Positions 11,876-25,500 of a DNA stretch of 64,000 nt are shown piece by piece. The DNA comes from Clavelina lepadiformis. Taxonomy: Eukaryota > Chordata > Ascidiacea > Aplousobranchia > Clavelinidae. A program made the translations under genes and the position numbers. The stretch spans positions 20,584,001-20,648,000 of the forward strand of contig NC_135240.1 in the NCBI RefSeq assembly GCF_947623445.1, read 5' to 3'. The notes beneath the pieces are model-generated. The model was not told where the DNA came from. It made no database searches and saw only the letters and a program-made list of their open reading frames with translations. How positions within the stretch are numbered: the stretch's first letter is position 1; every line of letters begins with the position of its first letter.

Positions 11876-14733
11876 TCATAAATTTAAAGGAATCACAGGC
11901 CAATAATTTGGATGATAGTTTAATAAGTTTCTATCAAATTGTGCCTGGAGTTTTGTTTCCAGTGATAATATCGTGCCAGCCCCATTGCCATATAGTTCTT
12001 CCATATCAGCTTCTCGAACTTGTCCGGGATGCTTATTTGGGGCATGGTGTGTTCTTGGCAGATCTTCAGCAGGACCTACATGTTGTAATGCAGTACAAAT
12101 ATTCACAGATATTTACAATATAAGTACATCATACGATTAGAAAGTCAGCCAATATCAAAAACAAATAGTAGCCATCAATGAAGTTTTGTGTAACCTTGTG
12201 TATCCATAATATATTTGTTTTCTTCTTCTTTTCTCTTCTGTTTTATTTTTTCTGTACATCAAGGAAAAGTAATTTTCGATAGAAAGTATAGACAATGGTG
12301 AGACAAGCAAATTAATTGTCACTGATATTGTGAATATTGTGATTCATCACCACAACACACACAAAGTGTAAATGTCTATACAATAACACAACACACTTCA
12401 AAAACAGATAGTACTTATTCAAAATATAAGTCAGTGTTTCTCAACCAGGTTTCCGAAAGACTTCGATAAAGGGTCCGCGATAAAAGGGTGACATGTGACA
12501 GCAGCATAGTATATTACAACCTGGCAATTGATACAATTATTCACTTTTTGAGATCTGTTGTTGTGTTCATCTTCATGTCTGTTTCAATGGGTGCAATTTT
12601 AAGTTGGTTTGGTTTGTTTTTTGTTGTTTTATCTGATTTGAGTACTGTTCACCAATATCCATAAACGTTAGACAATGCTTTGCTTTGGAGCATTGCCGTG
12701 ATAGGATAGCTCTGCAAAGAAATCATGTAGCTTCAATACAGTAAAAGCAATAACGTTCAATTGTTTGAAAACTAAAGTGCATTCTTAACACAATGTACTG
12801 TTTACATTTTCCACTCACATAAGTTGAAAGTCAGGAAGTGCTTAAGCGTAAAGCTCATTTAGGTCAAATAAATCAACCAAGTGCTGTATTTTGTAGAATG
12901 CGCACCCTACATAAATGTTCGGAACAAAATAAAAGTATTTCTTTACCAAACTTTGGTGAAATGTGTGTGCATGTTTATATGCCTGAGGTATGCATATTGC
13001 AATAACTTATGTTTTGTTACTTGTAACATAAACATTAAACCTTAAGTTAACTATGTTCCATTTTGCTTGTACCTTAATCCCTTTGCTGGAATGTTTAAAA
13101 CAACATGCAACCTAATTAGAAAATTTAAAGTAATTCCATGGAATTATCAACAAAGTATATATTTTTGAAGCTGATAAAAACTTGAAGCCGAACTTTTATA
13201 TCTGGCTTATGCTAGGGTTGGTTTACTGGTAGTTATAAAAAATGGTGATGTTTCGAATGTTTTTTTTAAGCAAATGTCACCGTTTTATAAGATACGATAC
13301 TCATTCCATGTAACAGCAGAAGCACTTTGGACAAAATACATAGAAAGCACCAGGCTAAGACCACTTAATCTTTTCATTTTTTGTTTGTTCGTGAAACTTT
13401 GGCGGTTAGTCGTAGACTTTTAAATATGAATGAATACGGTAGTGTACCGATAATTATGAAAGGTTTAGTGATCGGAAAAAAATTAATGCAGCTGTTCCCT
13501 GAAAATGAGAATGACATGTAGGCTTCTTATGGGTAATGAGATTGAGATACACTGACATAAGTGGTTGTTCCTAGACACATGTTAAAACGGCTTATTACTG
13601 TATAGTGATATGCAACATAATCCTTATAAAAATCTAACCGAGCTCTCTTTGATGCTGAAGGCTCTTGGTAAGAAACTCTTCCATAGCACTGTCTTTTTCT
13701 CCGCCATCTTCAGTGGATGTTTCATCTTTACAATCATGTACACAGTATTATTGATCATATACATTAAACTTTAATTGAATTAGTATATTATACTGATATA
13801 CAATATTGCAGTATGGGCGGTGTCCATTGCTACCTACATGGCTAAATTTGAGCTGAGGTATTAAATTATAACAGGCTGCAAAAAATTCATTTGGCTGGAA
13901 GGAAATCTTACATAAATTCTGGCTTCAATTTTAAATTAGCAAAACTAATTGAAAATATTTTCTCTTTTATGGTGCATAAAATGTAAGTTGAAGGACTAGG
14001 TTTATTGTTGGCTATAAATGTGTAACTACCTGAAATGCAAAGCCTGAAAGTTTTTCTATGGCTGGATAGAGATTTCAAATTTATGTTTCAAATCATGCTG
14101 ACCATGACTCGAGTTTATGGTCCCAATCAGGACATAATTTGTAGCAATCTTGCAAAGATTACAGATTAGCATCTAGTAAGCATAAATAAAAACATGGGGA
14201 AAGAGATATGATTCCAACAAATGATCTTTCCCATACAACTATGCTATTTTAAATATTGTTAATAAATTTCTAATAGTCTAATAACGATTCTAAAGTAACT
14301 TGAAATAAATTGGAAAAGATATTCAATAAAATAATTGGTTCCTTTTGTGTAATAAATGAATTCTGAGCAAAATCTTGTCATCACTAAATCGTTTAAAAAA
14401 ATTCTGTGGACATAAAATGTAAACACTGTAATATCTAAGAATTTTATATGCAATACAATGATCACCTCTGGATGGCACCAAGTTTTCCAACTGTGTGTTT
14501 TGATTGCCAATTTTTGCTGGTTTGTCCAACAAATCAATGTCTGGGCAGTGACGTGAAACTTTTTTTTTATTTCTGAAGTGTTTATCTGGTTTTGAAGCTT
14601 TGCATCTTAATTGCTTTTGCACCTTGGCTTCACACTCAAGCATTGTGGGAAAAAGTACTTTTTGAAACCAAAGATGCATTGATTGACATTCATCAGAATA
14701 AGGTTGATTGCAATACCTTACACTCTCACTCAT
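11876..14733 (-). CDS. GEMIN8: GEMIN8, SMN-complex subunit
   Basis: GEMIN8 is a component of the SMN complex that assembles Sm rings on spliceosomal snRNAs in the cytoplasm and Cajal bodies; it bridges SMN to Gemin6/7 (family knowledge). Four coding exons: 14733-14466, 13725-13639, 12251-12195, 12075-11876, phases continuous, 203 residues (human 242). Recognition rests on the C-terminus: GQVREADMEELYGNGAGTI, then QFDRN, ending YWPVIPLNL, against the human GERRQAEM...YWPVIPLKF block. The middle keeps the charged helix (EEFLTKSLQHQREL then KRKEEE). The N-terminal part is poorly conserved and the exon 2 acceptor (13726-13727) has a weak pyrimidine tract, so the N-terminal half is less sure. It lies 616 bp upstream of DOK on the same strand. 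Confidence 0.85.
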
Positions 14734-14739
14734 TACTTA

Positions 14740-15600
14740 AAAATATATAGGCATTTACTAATTTAATCACTTCTGCGATCCAACTTGTGGCCTCAGAGAT
14801 CTGTAACCTGTTACCTGAAAGCATATGGCTAAAAGATCAGGGCAATTAGTCTTTTAAAATAAAACTATGCACCAATAATGGTACTGTTATTGATTACATC
14901 ACAACTTACATCCAAAAAATTAACCCAGTGCATGAACACTGAGTATTTGGAGAAAAAGATTTACTATGTTGATATTACACTCAAACATAGCCAATGCATT
15001 GCCAATTATACTAATATTTTAGTTATGGTTTGAGCACACAACCGTGTCGAAAGGTAGTAAAATACCAAATGACCTAACTGTGACATCACGAAGTAACTTT
15101 TTTGTGATTTTGCGCTTGCATAGCAACACCAATTCTCTATAGATCATAGTGTATGCCATATAGTATTGCTCACGCACGTGCAAGACTTATAAACATGCAT
15201 GCCAAACATTTACATATTCACGTCAATTTACAGTTTAATAAATAAAAGATTAAGGCTTCAGTGCATGCCATCAAAAATTTGTGTCTTTGCACACACAATT
15301 TGAACGCTGGCATAGATTCTATTCAAGTCTATAAGATGGCAATAGGCAAGTGGTTGATAATCTGATTAACTAACTGATAACATTTTCTGGAGAGCATCAT
15401 AAGCATGTTGTAAGTTACCGATACAAGTGGTTAGATGAAGGACAGTGAAACAAAAAGGTGGGAAAAGATAGACTTTTTGTTTGTTTTTATAATGATGGAT
15501 ACAAATCTTTAACACTCAGACTGTTATCCAAAAATTTTAGCCTTTTAGATTAAATTAAGACTAGACTATAATAATGAAAATGAACAAAACAAATGTTTCC
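14740..15600. other. Intergenic upstream of GEMIN8
   Basis: Should include the GEMIN8 promoter and 5' UTR. No recognisable coding, RNA or repeat feature. Confidence 0.4.
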
Positions 15601-15614
15601 AAAATGAGAACATA

Positions 15615-16305
15615 CTGTATATAACGGCGTGTAAGCCCCCTTTTTTGACAAAATATTAGGCCAAAACAACGAGAAGGGGCTTATACGCCTGACCAAAAAT
15701 TTGTAAAAAAATTTACGTCTTATCGGCCAAATTCCATTCTTACCTTAAATAGGCGACATCTGATCATCTTTAAACAACAAAATTAAGGAAATTTACATGT
15801 ATAGTAATAGTTCAAGTCTGTTGACTTGTTGTTAAAAATCATGAGTGTGGATGTACCGGAAATTGAGATTTTTTTGGCTGACCTTCAACTTTTGTTATTA
15901 ACGCCATTGCATTTGTAGCCTACTTTCAGGTTAGGTTTTATCATGTTTTGATTCCTGATGAAAGTCATTGCAACTACACCATTTGACATCAATATCTTTA
16001 AATGAGAGGAATAAGATGAATGTTATGGTTTATCATTGACACTTCAAAGTGTTTCAATTATTGATTTATCGACCATGTTTAAAAATAAATGCTTTAAAAT
16101 ATAAACAATATCTCATGGTCAACGCACACAATTTGGATGATGTTCGATGGAAGTAGTGGTAAACAGTCGCCTTCTCTACGATGCATAACGTTTGTCAAAG
16201 AAGAAAAATTCGAGGGGGTCTTCTACGCCAGGTATACGTTAAAAACATATTATGGGCTTGAAAACTGAGAGGGGGGTTATACACCAGTATTTACGAATAA
16301 CCACA
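15615..16305. mobile_element. Probable non-autonomous DNA transposon
   Basis: The left side reads ACGGCGTGTAAGCCCCC and the right side, inverted, reads ACTGGTGTATAACCCCCC. A further copy of the motif (GGGGCTTATACGCCTG) lies at about 15674 in inverted orientation. The arrangement suggests a MITE with TGTAAGCCCC-type ends. I could not define the exact termini or a target duplication, and no coding remains. Confidence 0.4.
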
Positions 16306-16321
16306 CTCGCAGTTAGCTTTT

Positions 16322-16689
16322 ACAGTGCTGTAACTAAGTCATTTTTTTAGGAATCGAGTAAAGTCAAGTCATTTGAGAAGTTGACTTAAGTGAAGTCGAG
16401 TCAAATTACTGATTGGATCAAGTCAATTTAAAATCTAATGCAAGTCAAATCAAGTCATTTCATTGGCTATACCTTTAAACGATCGTTCGCAATGAAATCA
16501 AATGTCTGTAACTCAGATGGTCAATAAATTAACAGCCAAGATTTAATGACTTGGTCAACTTACTTTCCGATACTCGAGTCAAGTCAAGTCATTTTAAGCA
16601 TTGACTCAAGTCAAGTCAAGTAATTTAAAAACGTGACTCGAGTCAAGTCAAGTAATTTAAAAACTTGACTCGAGTCATTACAACACTGG
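16322..16689. mobile_element. hAT-like element rich in GACTCGAGTCAAG repeats
   Basis: Left end CAGTGCTGTAACTAAGTC and inverted right end CAGTGTTGTAATGACTC resemble hAT termini. The interior holds many degenerate copies of AGTCAAGTCA, clustered in 16345-16460 and 16565-16678. The flanks GCTTTTA and GCTTTGA are similar but not aligned as a clean octamer. Non-coding. Confidence 0.5.
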
Positions 16690-16699
16690 CTTTGAACAT

Positions 16700-19600
16700 G
16701 ATTTGTTATTATAAACAGGGCTGTATTGGACAGGGATCGCCTTCCCCCACTTTTTTGATCAGGATTGCGATCCCTTACTTCTGCTTGCTTTGTTTCATTT
16801 TATCCTTATTTCTATATACATTTGGATACAATACCATAACTGCTTGACAGCGAACCCGCACTTCCTTATTTAGGAATACACCACTGATTATAAGCTTTAG
16901 TCTGGGCTAAAGTCCATAAATAAGTCTGGTCTGGCACTTGTCGGCGAGATCTCGATGGTGCTGGCTGACCAAAATTGGGGTAACTGAAATATGGTGCAAC
17001 AAGTGCATTTTGCAGTTGGGTATAGGCTAGCCTACACGCAAAGCCTGTGGACGCTGTTTTTCGGCAGAAGGTGAAAAAATTTGAAATATGGAGACATTTG
17101 GCTCCTTTTTTCTAATAACGAGAAGAACGGTGGATCCAAAGTCTCCTTTTTTATTTAGAGGTCGCACCTTTACCCCATAGTGTAAAGTGTGGTAACTTTA
17201 CAATAGAATTGAAAAGCAAATACCAAATGGTGCAGACAGTAGCTAGACTATACGTATTCATCCCTACTCTTACTGGCATGGGCAATTGGCTAGGGTTATG
17301 GTTATTAACTTATTACTACTGGCTACTGCAATTTAGTTGTAGCTACCAATTATCCTGATTTACCATCAACTTTGGCACCGACAATGTACGACATGGTTCG
17401 ACCTGGTACGACATTGCATGGCAATACACCACTAGGGATTGCATTGTGTAAACATGAAAAACCAATAAAATACAGTACAGTAAAACGCACCAAAAATTAT
17501 ATTGTTTCAATAAAAGCTTTTAGTAATTCTCAAAGCCTAAAATCGATTTGTTTATCTTCAAATTTCTGTGGAAACTTGGGCAAAAAAAATTACCAAATGA
17601 AAAAATATCTCTTGAAAGGCGCCATTTTGGCTTTGTAACACTCAAGCAAAAATGTTAATACAAAGTGTACAATCAATACGGAGTATGTTTTAGTTCCGAA
17701 TTTGTTCTTTTTTTATTAATGATGTAGGCCTAGTCCTAGATCTGTACGCATACCAGAAAACTGCAAAGCTTGAGAACCGATAGCATTATATACCTAGGGT
17801 CTGGGCCAAGCAACGAAACGTGTGTGGCGCTGATTCGCGCTTTTTTTCTGCCTGCTGACGAATGACTACCGTAACTGTTTTCATAACCGTAATGAATTGC
17901 TCTAATTCACCATTGAGAATAGTAGTAAGCGCATAATCTTACATTATTAATCGCAGCTGTTTATGGGAACGTTGAGGTGTGCTGTTTTGGTTTGTTTCAT
18001 TCGTTTTCATGTTTTGAAGCTCCAATATCATGCCCTGGCCACAGAAACGGGATTTTATCTCTGGTATGGTGTTTCTTTTGGTTGGGTTTCATTTTCACCA
18101 TCCAACGTTCACAATTATAACTCCTAAGCATGCCCTTGCCGTTTCCCTTAATTTATTGTTTTTGGTGTAAATATTTTGTGTTTTCGGGTTTCCTTTGGTT
18201 TCGTTTAATTTTAGTATAATCGCATTCTGGGTTTGCTGGCCATGCTAATTTGCCATTGTTGTAGCACCACTGTAATTAATAAATTGCACTTATTAAGCCT
18301 GCGGCTTTTTCCCTGCTGATTGATTGCCTGTGATCGTATTTCTTGTTTTCCCCACAATCAACGACAAAAATTAAGCAATGCATAAAAGTGATATATTGAA
18401 GAGGCAAGCTTACAAGCATAGGCCCGTTGAACGGCAGTACGGTAACTTTTTGTGCCTACAATAAAAAGTTTGTGCAGTGAATAGAAAAATTGCAATTCAT
18501 TATTTCGGCATAGCCTATCAATATAGTTATCTGTTATGGTAACAAAGGCTCTTTGTATGAAAATTAAATCGTTCAGCCTGAATTTGAACGATTGGTTTCA
18601 GCTTATACATGATAAATAGCCTAAATTCATAATGCCTGTCAGATAGTCTGCAACTTTGACCAGTTTTTCCCAATCTACGGCCCAGTTAAAGCTTTTTGTT
18701 GTAATGCATATTGACAATAGACCCTTTCCAAATTATGGCCGCCATCTTGTTTTGCGTGGCAAGATTTTTTTGATCGCCTATACTTAACAATGCATTTCTT
18801 CGCCCCTTTTTTGTTCTTTTTTAAACTGCAAAGGTTTCGCTCAGGTGGGTAGTATATGAATTCCTTTGCACAGTAAAGAAAAAATATTGAATAAAAGTTG
18901 TCTATAGAGTTTTTTATTTTACAGTACTTTGGATCCTTCACATTGGTTTTGTTCCACATGAGGTTACGACACTTGGTCAGCCTAGCATGTAATGTGAAAT
19001 GCACAAAAGCTTGTGTGGTAACTGCGACGCGTTACACATGTAATCTGCCTTGCGTTTCAAACAAAGTTTAAAATATCTATTAGCAGTAAAGAAAATCTGA
19101 AATATAATACATTGCAAGTTCCAAAGATACCTCACAAACTCTAATACATTTCATGTAGTATGCTTTGCAGACCATGTACCTAGCCATCATATCAACCAAG
19201 TTCAGTGCATAGGATTGAAATCGCTGTAAAATAAGAACCAGGAAACATATTTTTTCTTGATTGTGTAAAGGAATTCATATGATGTTTACCTTAGTGAAAT
19301 CTTTATAATCCGATGCCTTTTATTTCTAATTGAAAAAAGAATCTAAGTGGATCGACAAGTTCAATTGTTAAGTATAGACAATCGGAAAAAATACCCAAAC
19401 AGTAACTCGGAAAAGGTTCATTGTGCAACTGATGGTCCCGATATGGCGACCTCACGCTGGCCTCAGTAATTGCATTTTAATCTAGGCTGGGGTTTTATTT
19501 TAAGCATCCATAAGATATGCACACAGTAACAACAACTTTAGCATAAGAATGCCTATGACACTTTCCCCAACTGGAAAGTATTACAGTTTTAACGAGAAAT

Positions 19601-20040
19601 CGTGCATGCAAAGATGCAAATTCGTCTGGGTACAACAGTACTGGAGCCTCAATTCTTTATTTATTATAAACTGGTGTTCAAACAACCAGCTCTTCTTTAT
19701 ATATTATAAATCGATCTGAACCTGAAAAAGTTTGGCGTGCATGTTGATAAACCTCGTGTGTGTAGCTGCAATACTTTTCAATATGGAGAGTTCTCCAAAC
19801 ATTTTGCTTGGTGTAAATATTTATACATAATGTCTTTTTGTAAGCGTATACTTGATGGTTGAAGATTAGCTTGATTTTTTTGTGATGTTGTAAGCATATA
19901 TGCTATGCATAGTAGTTAGCCATGTTTATTCACACGTTGGTTAATAACTTCTTTTTCTAAGCCCTTTCTCCAGCAAGCACAAAGTTTTGTCTGATGTATC
20001 AATCACTTTTATACCTGTTTTCTGTAAACTTGCGTTGAAT
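16700..20040. other. Intergenic, nothing recognised
   Basis: I see no exon with domain support, no RNA gene and no clear repeat. Short open frames in 17372-17638 and 18675-19004 have no recognisable family signature and low-complexity composition. Confidence 0.4.
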
Positions 20041-20041
20041 A

Positions 20042-20230
20042 GTTGGCTCGGTGGCCGAGTGGTTAGAGCGCTTTCAATAACACGACTTATGTTCCGTGCT
20101 TGATACCCAGTGGGTACTACCTTTGTAATGCCTTTTGGCAAAGCATTAAAGAGGCTTGGTTTGCTCCTGCTCAGCGGACTTGGTAATCAGTTCCACATTC
20201 ATGAAATATTATATGAAAAATAAAACAAAT
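20042..20230 (+). repeat. tRNA-derived SINE
   Basis: The 5' part is tRNA-like: GGTGGCCGAGTGGTTAGAGC matches an RNA polymerase III A box, and GTGCTTGATACCC is a degenerate B box about 35 bases later. This is followed by roughly 110 bp of unrelated sequence and an A-rich tail (AAAAATAAAACAAATAAAAT). This order (tRNA head, body, A-rich tail) is that of a SINE. The B-box mismatch and disturbed stems argue against a functional tRNA. Confidence 0.7.
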
Positions 20231-20231
20231 A

Positions 20232-22500
20232 AAATATGTGTCTTAGTGTTTAAGTTGTGCAGAGACTTTTCTCAGCACAAGGATGAAGATTATCATACCA
20301 ACTTAATCATGTGTAGTACTTAGCAAATTTATGCAGGCAATTCTTTTTTAACAAGTGATGCCTTTTTACCCCCAGAAAGGCTTTTTCCTGGACAGAGTTT
20401 GCAAATTTTGATACATACTTGGTTAAGCTCTTATTTCTTTCCTATGTCAATGTTTTATATTGCATATATTCTTGTAGTCCACAAGAAACTAAAATTAATG
20501 TCTTTTTTTCGTTGCTGTCTTTTCTCGCTAAGCCACAGCACGATTTTTGCTCTTATTTTGGGATAGAAGTTAGTTAGTTAAACATTGAAAACAGCATATC
20601 ATCTTCAAAAAACGTTGTAATGTCATGTTAGTTCCATACAAGTAATTATATTCGAATGAAATATATGCAGTAGCGATAGTGAAAGTGTGGCACACAACAT
20701 ACACAATTTAAGATTTATAAAACAAGATCAATGGTTGTTTGAAAACCAATTCATGATATGTACATAAACAAGACATTGGGGTTTCAAAGCACACTTTTAT
20801 GCCAAAGTTTCTTCATGATTTCTGTTCGAAATCTCTCATATTGTCCAGACTGGCGCAGTTGTTATTGTTCCACTGAAGCTAGATGATGGGATAGGAGTTG
20901 GGCATCTACTTGATTTTGCAGTCATCCAAAGCTCGCAAACCATGAGTTCCCTGGAGGACATGATGAGTAGGATAATCTCTATTCTCCACTTTCAATACCT
21001 TGAGTATGCCACTGCCTCGTTGTGGAGGGTTGAGCAGAATCAAGAGATGCCAGTTCGCAAACAGTTAAGTCGTACCCAGGCAGACCATTACCATTTTGGG
21101 CAGCAATTGTCCGATGGTGTGGAAGTCAGCAGTGGTGACAAAATCGTGAAGTCTGACAAGGCCTTTTTTCACTCCGATTTTCATTTATGTTTTGACCACA
21201 TGGATTTACGTTTTCATTTATGGCTCGAATGAGCCAAACTAATGCCTGAGTTCTGGATGTGTTATTTGCTGCATGGCAGGAACAAATGAATGTTTCGAAT
21301 CTCAATATTAGTTATTGTTCCTGATTATTTGCTAGGACAAAGAGCTTTGAGCTAAGCATGATTTCGTTGCGCAATGGGCAAGAAAAAGAGAGGCTTTATT
21401 GCAATAAATCCCAGCAGGTTGAATGTTTGTGGAGATGGGCCGGTTGTCCAGTGGTGTACACCACCTGTTGCGAAACCCCTTTTATGAAAGTGTGAATTTG
21501 ATGATTCATGTGATCACACCAGGTGGTGCACAATACTTAGCAATGAAGAAGACTTGGTCCAGAGCTTTTATCTGAATCAGTAGCAGCCTGAACCCTATAG
21601 TCTCATCAAGGCTACAAGAGATGTAAGCTTCTTGCAGAGTGCCGAAAGGTGTCAGGCTGTCGGTGCTACATGAGTAACATGTCTAGAGAAATGGCAAAAT
21701 CTCTATGAGGTATGACTAAACATCCTTTCAAATCCAAGCTGGACAGTCTGGTGCTGTCGGTTGTCAAATATTTGGTTCCCAAAAAGCAGCTACATCCTTC
21801 CCATTGATGAAAGTTATAGGCAAATAAATTGTTGTTCTGTTTAATGTTTTTTGATTTTGTAATAGGGTGGGGCATGAGATTTTTGGCATCTCCAATCTCA
21901 AAAAGTTTAAGAATCCTTGGTCTAGAGTTATTCCAAAGTATTTGTGGGCAGGACGTAAGAGCACAGATGCATCCAGCACCCATTAATATTGGTTATCTTA
22001 CGCATACAAATTGCCTCCTTGCTGTTAAAATAAAAGGCACCTCGTTTTTTCGTAGAGTTTCCATCTCCATTTCTGGAGATAAACCAATAATGTATTCGTA
22101 TCATGTCAAAAAGTCCCTTCTACTGTTTTCCATTTCTTTGCTGAATATGCAATCGCCAAGTCATACCATATGCATACTTGGACGACTTCGTGTTCACTAA
22201 GTTATGGTCACAGGTATAGATATGTAATGTCGTTCATATTCATTCCTATGGATTGTCATACTTGAGGCACCTGAACCTGCTTTCTTGCATTAACTGGTGA
22301 TAAGAGTAAAGATGTGGTTGTGGAAGAAGATGTTGACATGCTCCACTTTTTAGACATGCGTTATTATCCAATACATACTTGTAAAAATTGTCATGTCTTT
22401 TATTATAACTTCAGAGAATTTGTAACCTTATGTATGATAAGACTAGTGTGTGACTAAACTGACATTTTATCTTTTAAATAACTCTTACAAAGCATTTTGA
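20232..22500. other. Intergenic, possible decayed element
   Basis: The interval has several interrupted frames on both strands (for example 20942-21232 plus, and 21666-21983 minus) that could be remains of one coding element broken by stops and frameshifts, but I do not recognise any family. No structural RNA or clear inverted repeat was seen. Confidence 0.3.
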
Positions 22501-22518
22501 TGCTGTGTAAATTGACAT

Positions 22519-22538
22519 GCTTATTTTCATTTATGCAG
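22519..22538 (+). promoter_or_regulatory. Strong 3' splice acceptor just upstream of HENMT1 start
   Basis: A T-rich tract ending in TTTATGCAG precedes the HENMT1 ATG by 23 nt. It can be a 5' UTR intron acceptor or a spliced-leader trans-splice site. The sequence alone cannot distinguish these. Confidence 0.5.
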
Positions 22539-22561
22539 AAAAATCTGTTATCTGTTAAAAT

Positions 22562-25500
22562 ATGGAAAATCAAAGTAATGCTAACGATTTTCAAAGTTCC
22601 AATATAACTTTCTCCCCACCAGTTTACATCCAGAGATATAGCAAAGTTCTTGAAATGCTTGGCAAAGAAACACCCAGAAAGGTACAACACATATTGCAAA
22701 AACTGATACCAGTACATGGTAATGATTAAACAATTATTTATGTGTATGGGTAACATGGCAAATTTAAGATTGTGGAATTTTTTATTTGTGGTTAGTAAAA
22801 GTTTTTTTTGTTATATAACGCTACCATAGTGGAAAGTGTGGCACCTTCTAGGGATGGGACAAAATCGAAATTACTTGGATTTGTCGAGTCTGAATACTCG
22901 ATGATGACATCATAAGTAAATTACATACGTAACGAATTGCTTAAGGCACCCAAGTTACTGTTTTCTGTTCCAAAAAATTTCAACATTATATAATGCGCTG
23001 AGATCTTCACACGTTTTATTGTTCTGCTAAGGCATCAAAAAACCATTTGCGCGAGAGATTAGAACTCCCACACAAGATATTTCTTGTCTTTCATTCATCG
23101 TATTGGTACAAGGCCATGCACTATTACTGCCTTGACGCTTTATGAATGTTGGATATTACCAAAACATGTAAGTTAATATTTCCTAAAAGAAGGTACACTA
23201 CTTCCTAAATTAAAGCCAAAAAATATCGTAAACATTCTTTACTATTTAGTAAAATCGTGTAATTGAAGCTATTTTTCACAGTTTCTTTTTAATCTAATTT
23301 GAATTTTGTAACATAATAACCAAAATCTGACTCAAAATAAAACATCAAATGCAACTAAAAATCAACTTTTTGCATAGCCTTTCTCCTCACTGCCTATCTT
23401 TAATAAAATTGGTAACAATGATGTTTATCGCCAAACCGTACATTTTAAAGAGAAAAAAGAAATTTTTTTTAGTTGCACAATTAACTGAAATTGCCTTCGT
23501 AGAAATACTTCGTTTGCAAGAATACTTCGTCTAAGTCCAGCATTTGATAGCTTGGTTATGTGTGCCGCTTATTGACATGATATTCTCAACTATCAACTAA
23601 GTAATAAATACGTGGTGCTGATCTTACCCTGCAAAATCAACGATGATACCTTTTATCTTTTTCACAAAAGCGAACATCGATACACCATTAAATTGCCCCC
23701 AAAAACACACGCAGCAAACAGTTGTGTGAACGATACTTCTTTGAATGAAATACTTAAATGCGAAAACTAAACTTGAGTGACATCAACAAGTACTAAGAAA
23801 TACTCGATCAAGTCTGAGTGTGAAAACATGCCAATTCTCGACTGAGAAATTGGACTCGGATTCAACTCGGCCCATCCCTATCACCTTCACACATAAAACT
23901 CATCAACATGCAAGTCAAACTGTTTATCTTTAGTCTTACGAACATGTTCTTGCCTGCATGTAATATTTTAATCATAATTCAGTCATATTTCTATTATTTT
24001 TTTCATGTGTAGGTGGTTGACTTTGGGTGTGCTGAATGTAAATTGCTTCAGCTTATAGCAAGAGAAGAGTATGTTGAAGAACTCTGTGGTGTTGATATAA
24101 ATTCAACGCTCTTAGAAATGTCAACACGAAAGATTGAACCTCTTATAGCATCTTATTTGAACCCTCGCCCACAACCTTTAACCATTAGCTTATTTCAAGT
24201 AAGTAGAAACTTTACAAATTCATTGGTTTAACAGAATTGGTGTTCGTAGTAATTGCAATATCATTTATTGACTGTTTTGCAATAACTTTTAACAGGGTTC
24301 GGTTTTGCAGTCTGACAAGCGGTTTGAGGATTTTGATGCTGTTACTTGTGTTGAATTGGTTGAGCATCTTCTTCCAAATGACTTAAACGCTTTTATTGTT
24401 AATATATTTAACTTTATTCAACCAAAACTTGTTATAATTTCAACTCCAAATGCAGACTTCAATGTTCTTTTTAATGAAAGCAAAGCTTTTCGACATCCAG
24501 ACCATAAATTTGAATGGAGTCAGTTACAGTTTCAGAAGTGGTGTTTAGAGATTTGTGACATTTACAATTATTCAGTTCGATTTGATGGTGTTGGTACAGC
24601 TCCCAATGGATCAAAAAATCTCGGCTTTTGCTCTCAGTTTGGGATATTTTCAAAGAATGCTGATAACAACTCCAGAAAAACTCTTTCTGGGAGTACAAAC
24701 AGTACAGTATACAATTTAATTGCAAAGTCAGTTCATCCTTTTAAAACAAAGGACCAACACCGAAGTGAAATGATGTTCAAATTGACAACTTATCTGAAAC
24801 AGATTAACTTTGCTTGTTTTATTGCTCTTCAAAGAATTGTTGACCATTTTTCTGAGGAGAAGGTTACACACACACCACTACCAACATTTGAAGATAACTA
24901 CAAATTTATGTTTAGAAAAAAGATTTTTTCTTGTGAGGAAGGACAATTTTTAAATGATGATGACAAAACAGAGCTGGCTTGTCAGGACTATAACACATAT
25001 AATCAAAGTAAATATCCAGTCAAAGTTGTTCCTCTGCATTTAACCAAAGCCATTCTGTATAAGCTCCATGAAAAATTTTCTTCTCCATCTCATCACGTAC
25101 AAGGAGGCCAGTTTGATAACGCAGATGAACCAAACCATACGAACATCCGTTATTGGATTTCTATGTGGCAAACAACCGTAGATGGTGAAGCAACAGTAGA
25201 TCTTTCCGTGCACAATTCAGGTCTGCCTTTTTGTGTTTGCTTCACCTTGCAAGATGTAACTGATGATGAATTTATATGCAATCCCACATTTGTGCATACA
25301 AATGATACTTTTTTGAGAATTCCCATTGAATGCCTGCGGAAGTTGCATGGATTAGTAAATATCACCAGTTGTGATTTGAAGTATGTTTATTCATTTCTTT
25401 TTCTTTCTTTCGTGGAATTGAATGAGGTTAGGTAGTGTGTTGAAAAATTTTAATATCTTATTGATTTTACATTATAGAGAAATCGTTTCACAAAATTCTG

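Noticed and set aside
12430-12500. hAT terminal motif CAGTGTTTCTCAACCAGG in the GEMIN8 region
   Set aside because: Only one end is recognisable; I found no inverted partner or target duplication, so I did not list it as an element.
20044-20115. Functional tRNA gene
   Set aside because: B box deviates (GTGCTTGATACCC), stems are not well paired and the sequence continues into a SINE-like body and A-rich tail.
20942-21232. A 96-codon frame as a gene
   Set aside because: No recognisable domain, no splice-supported neighbours, and the surrounding interval looks like broken repeat DNA.
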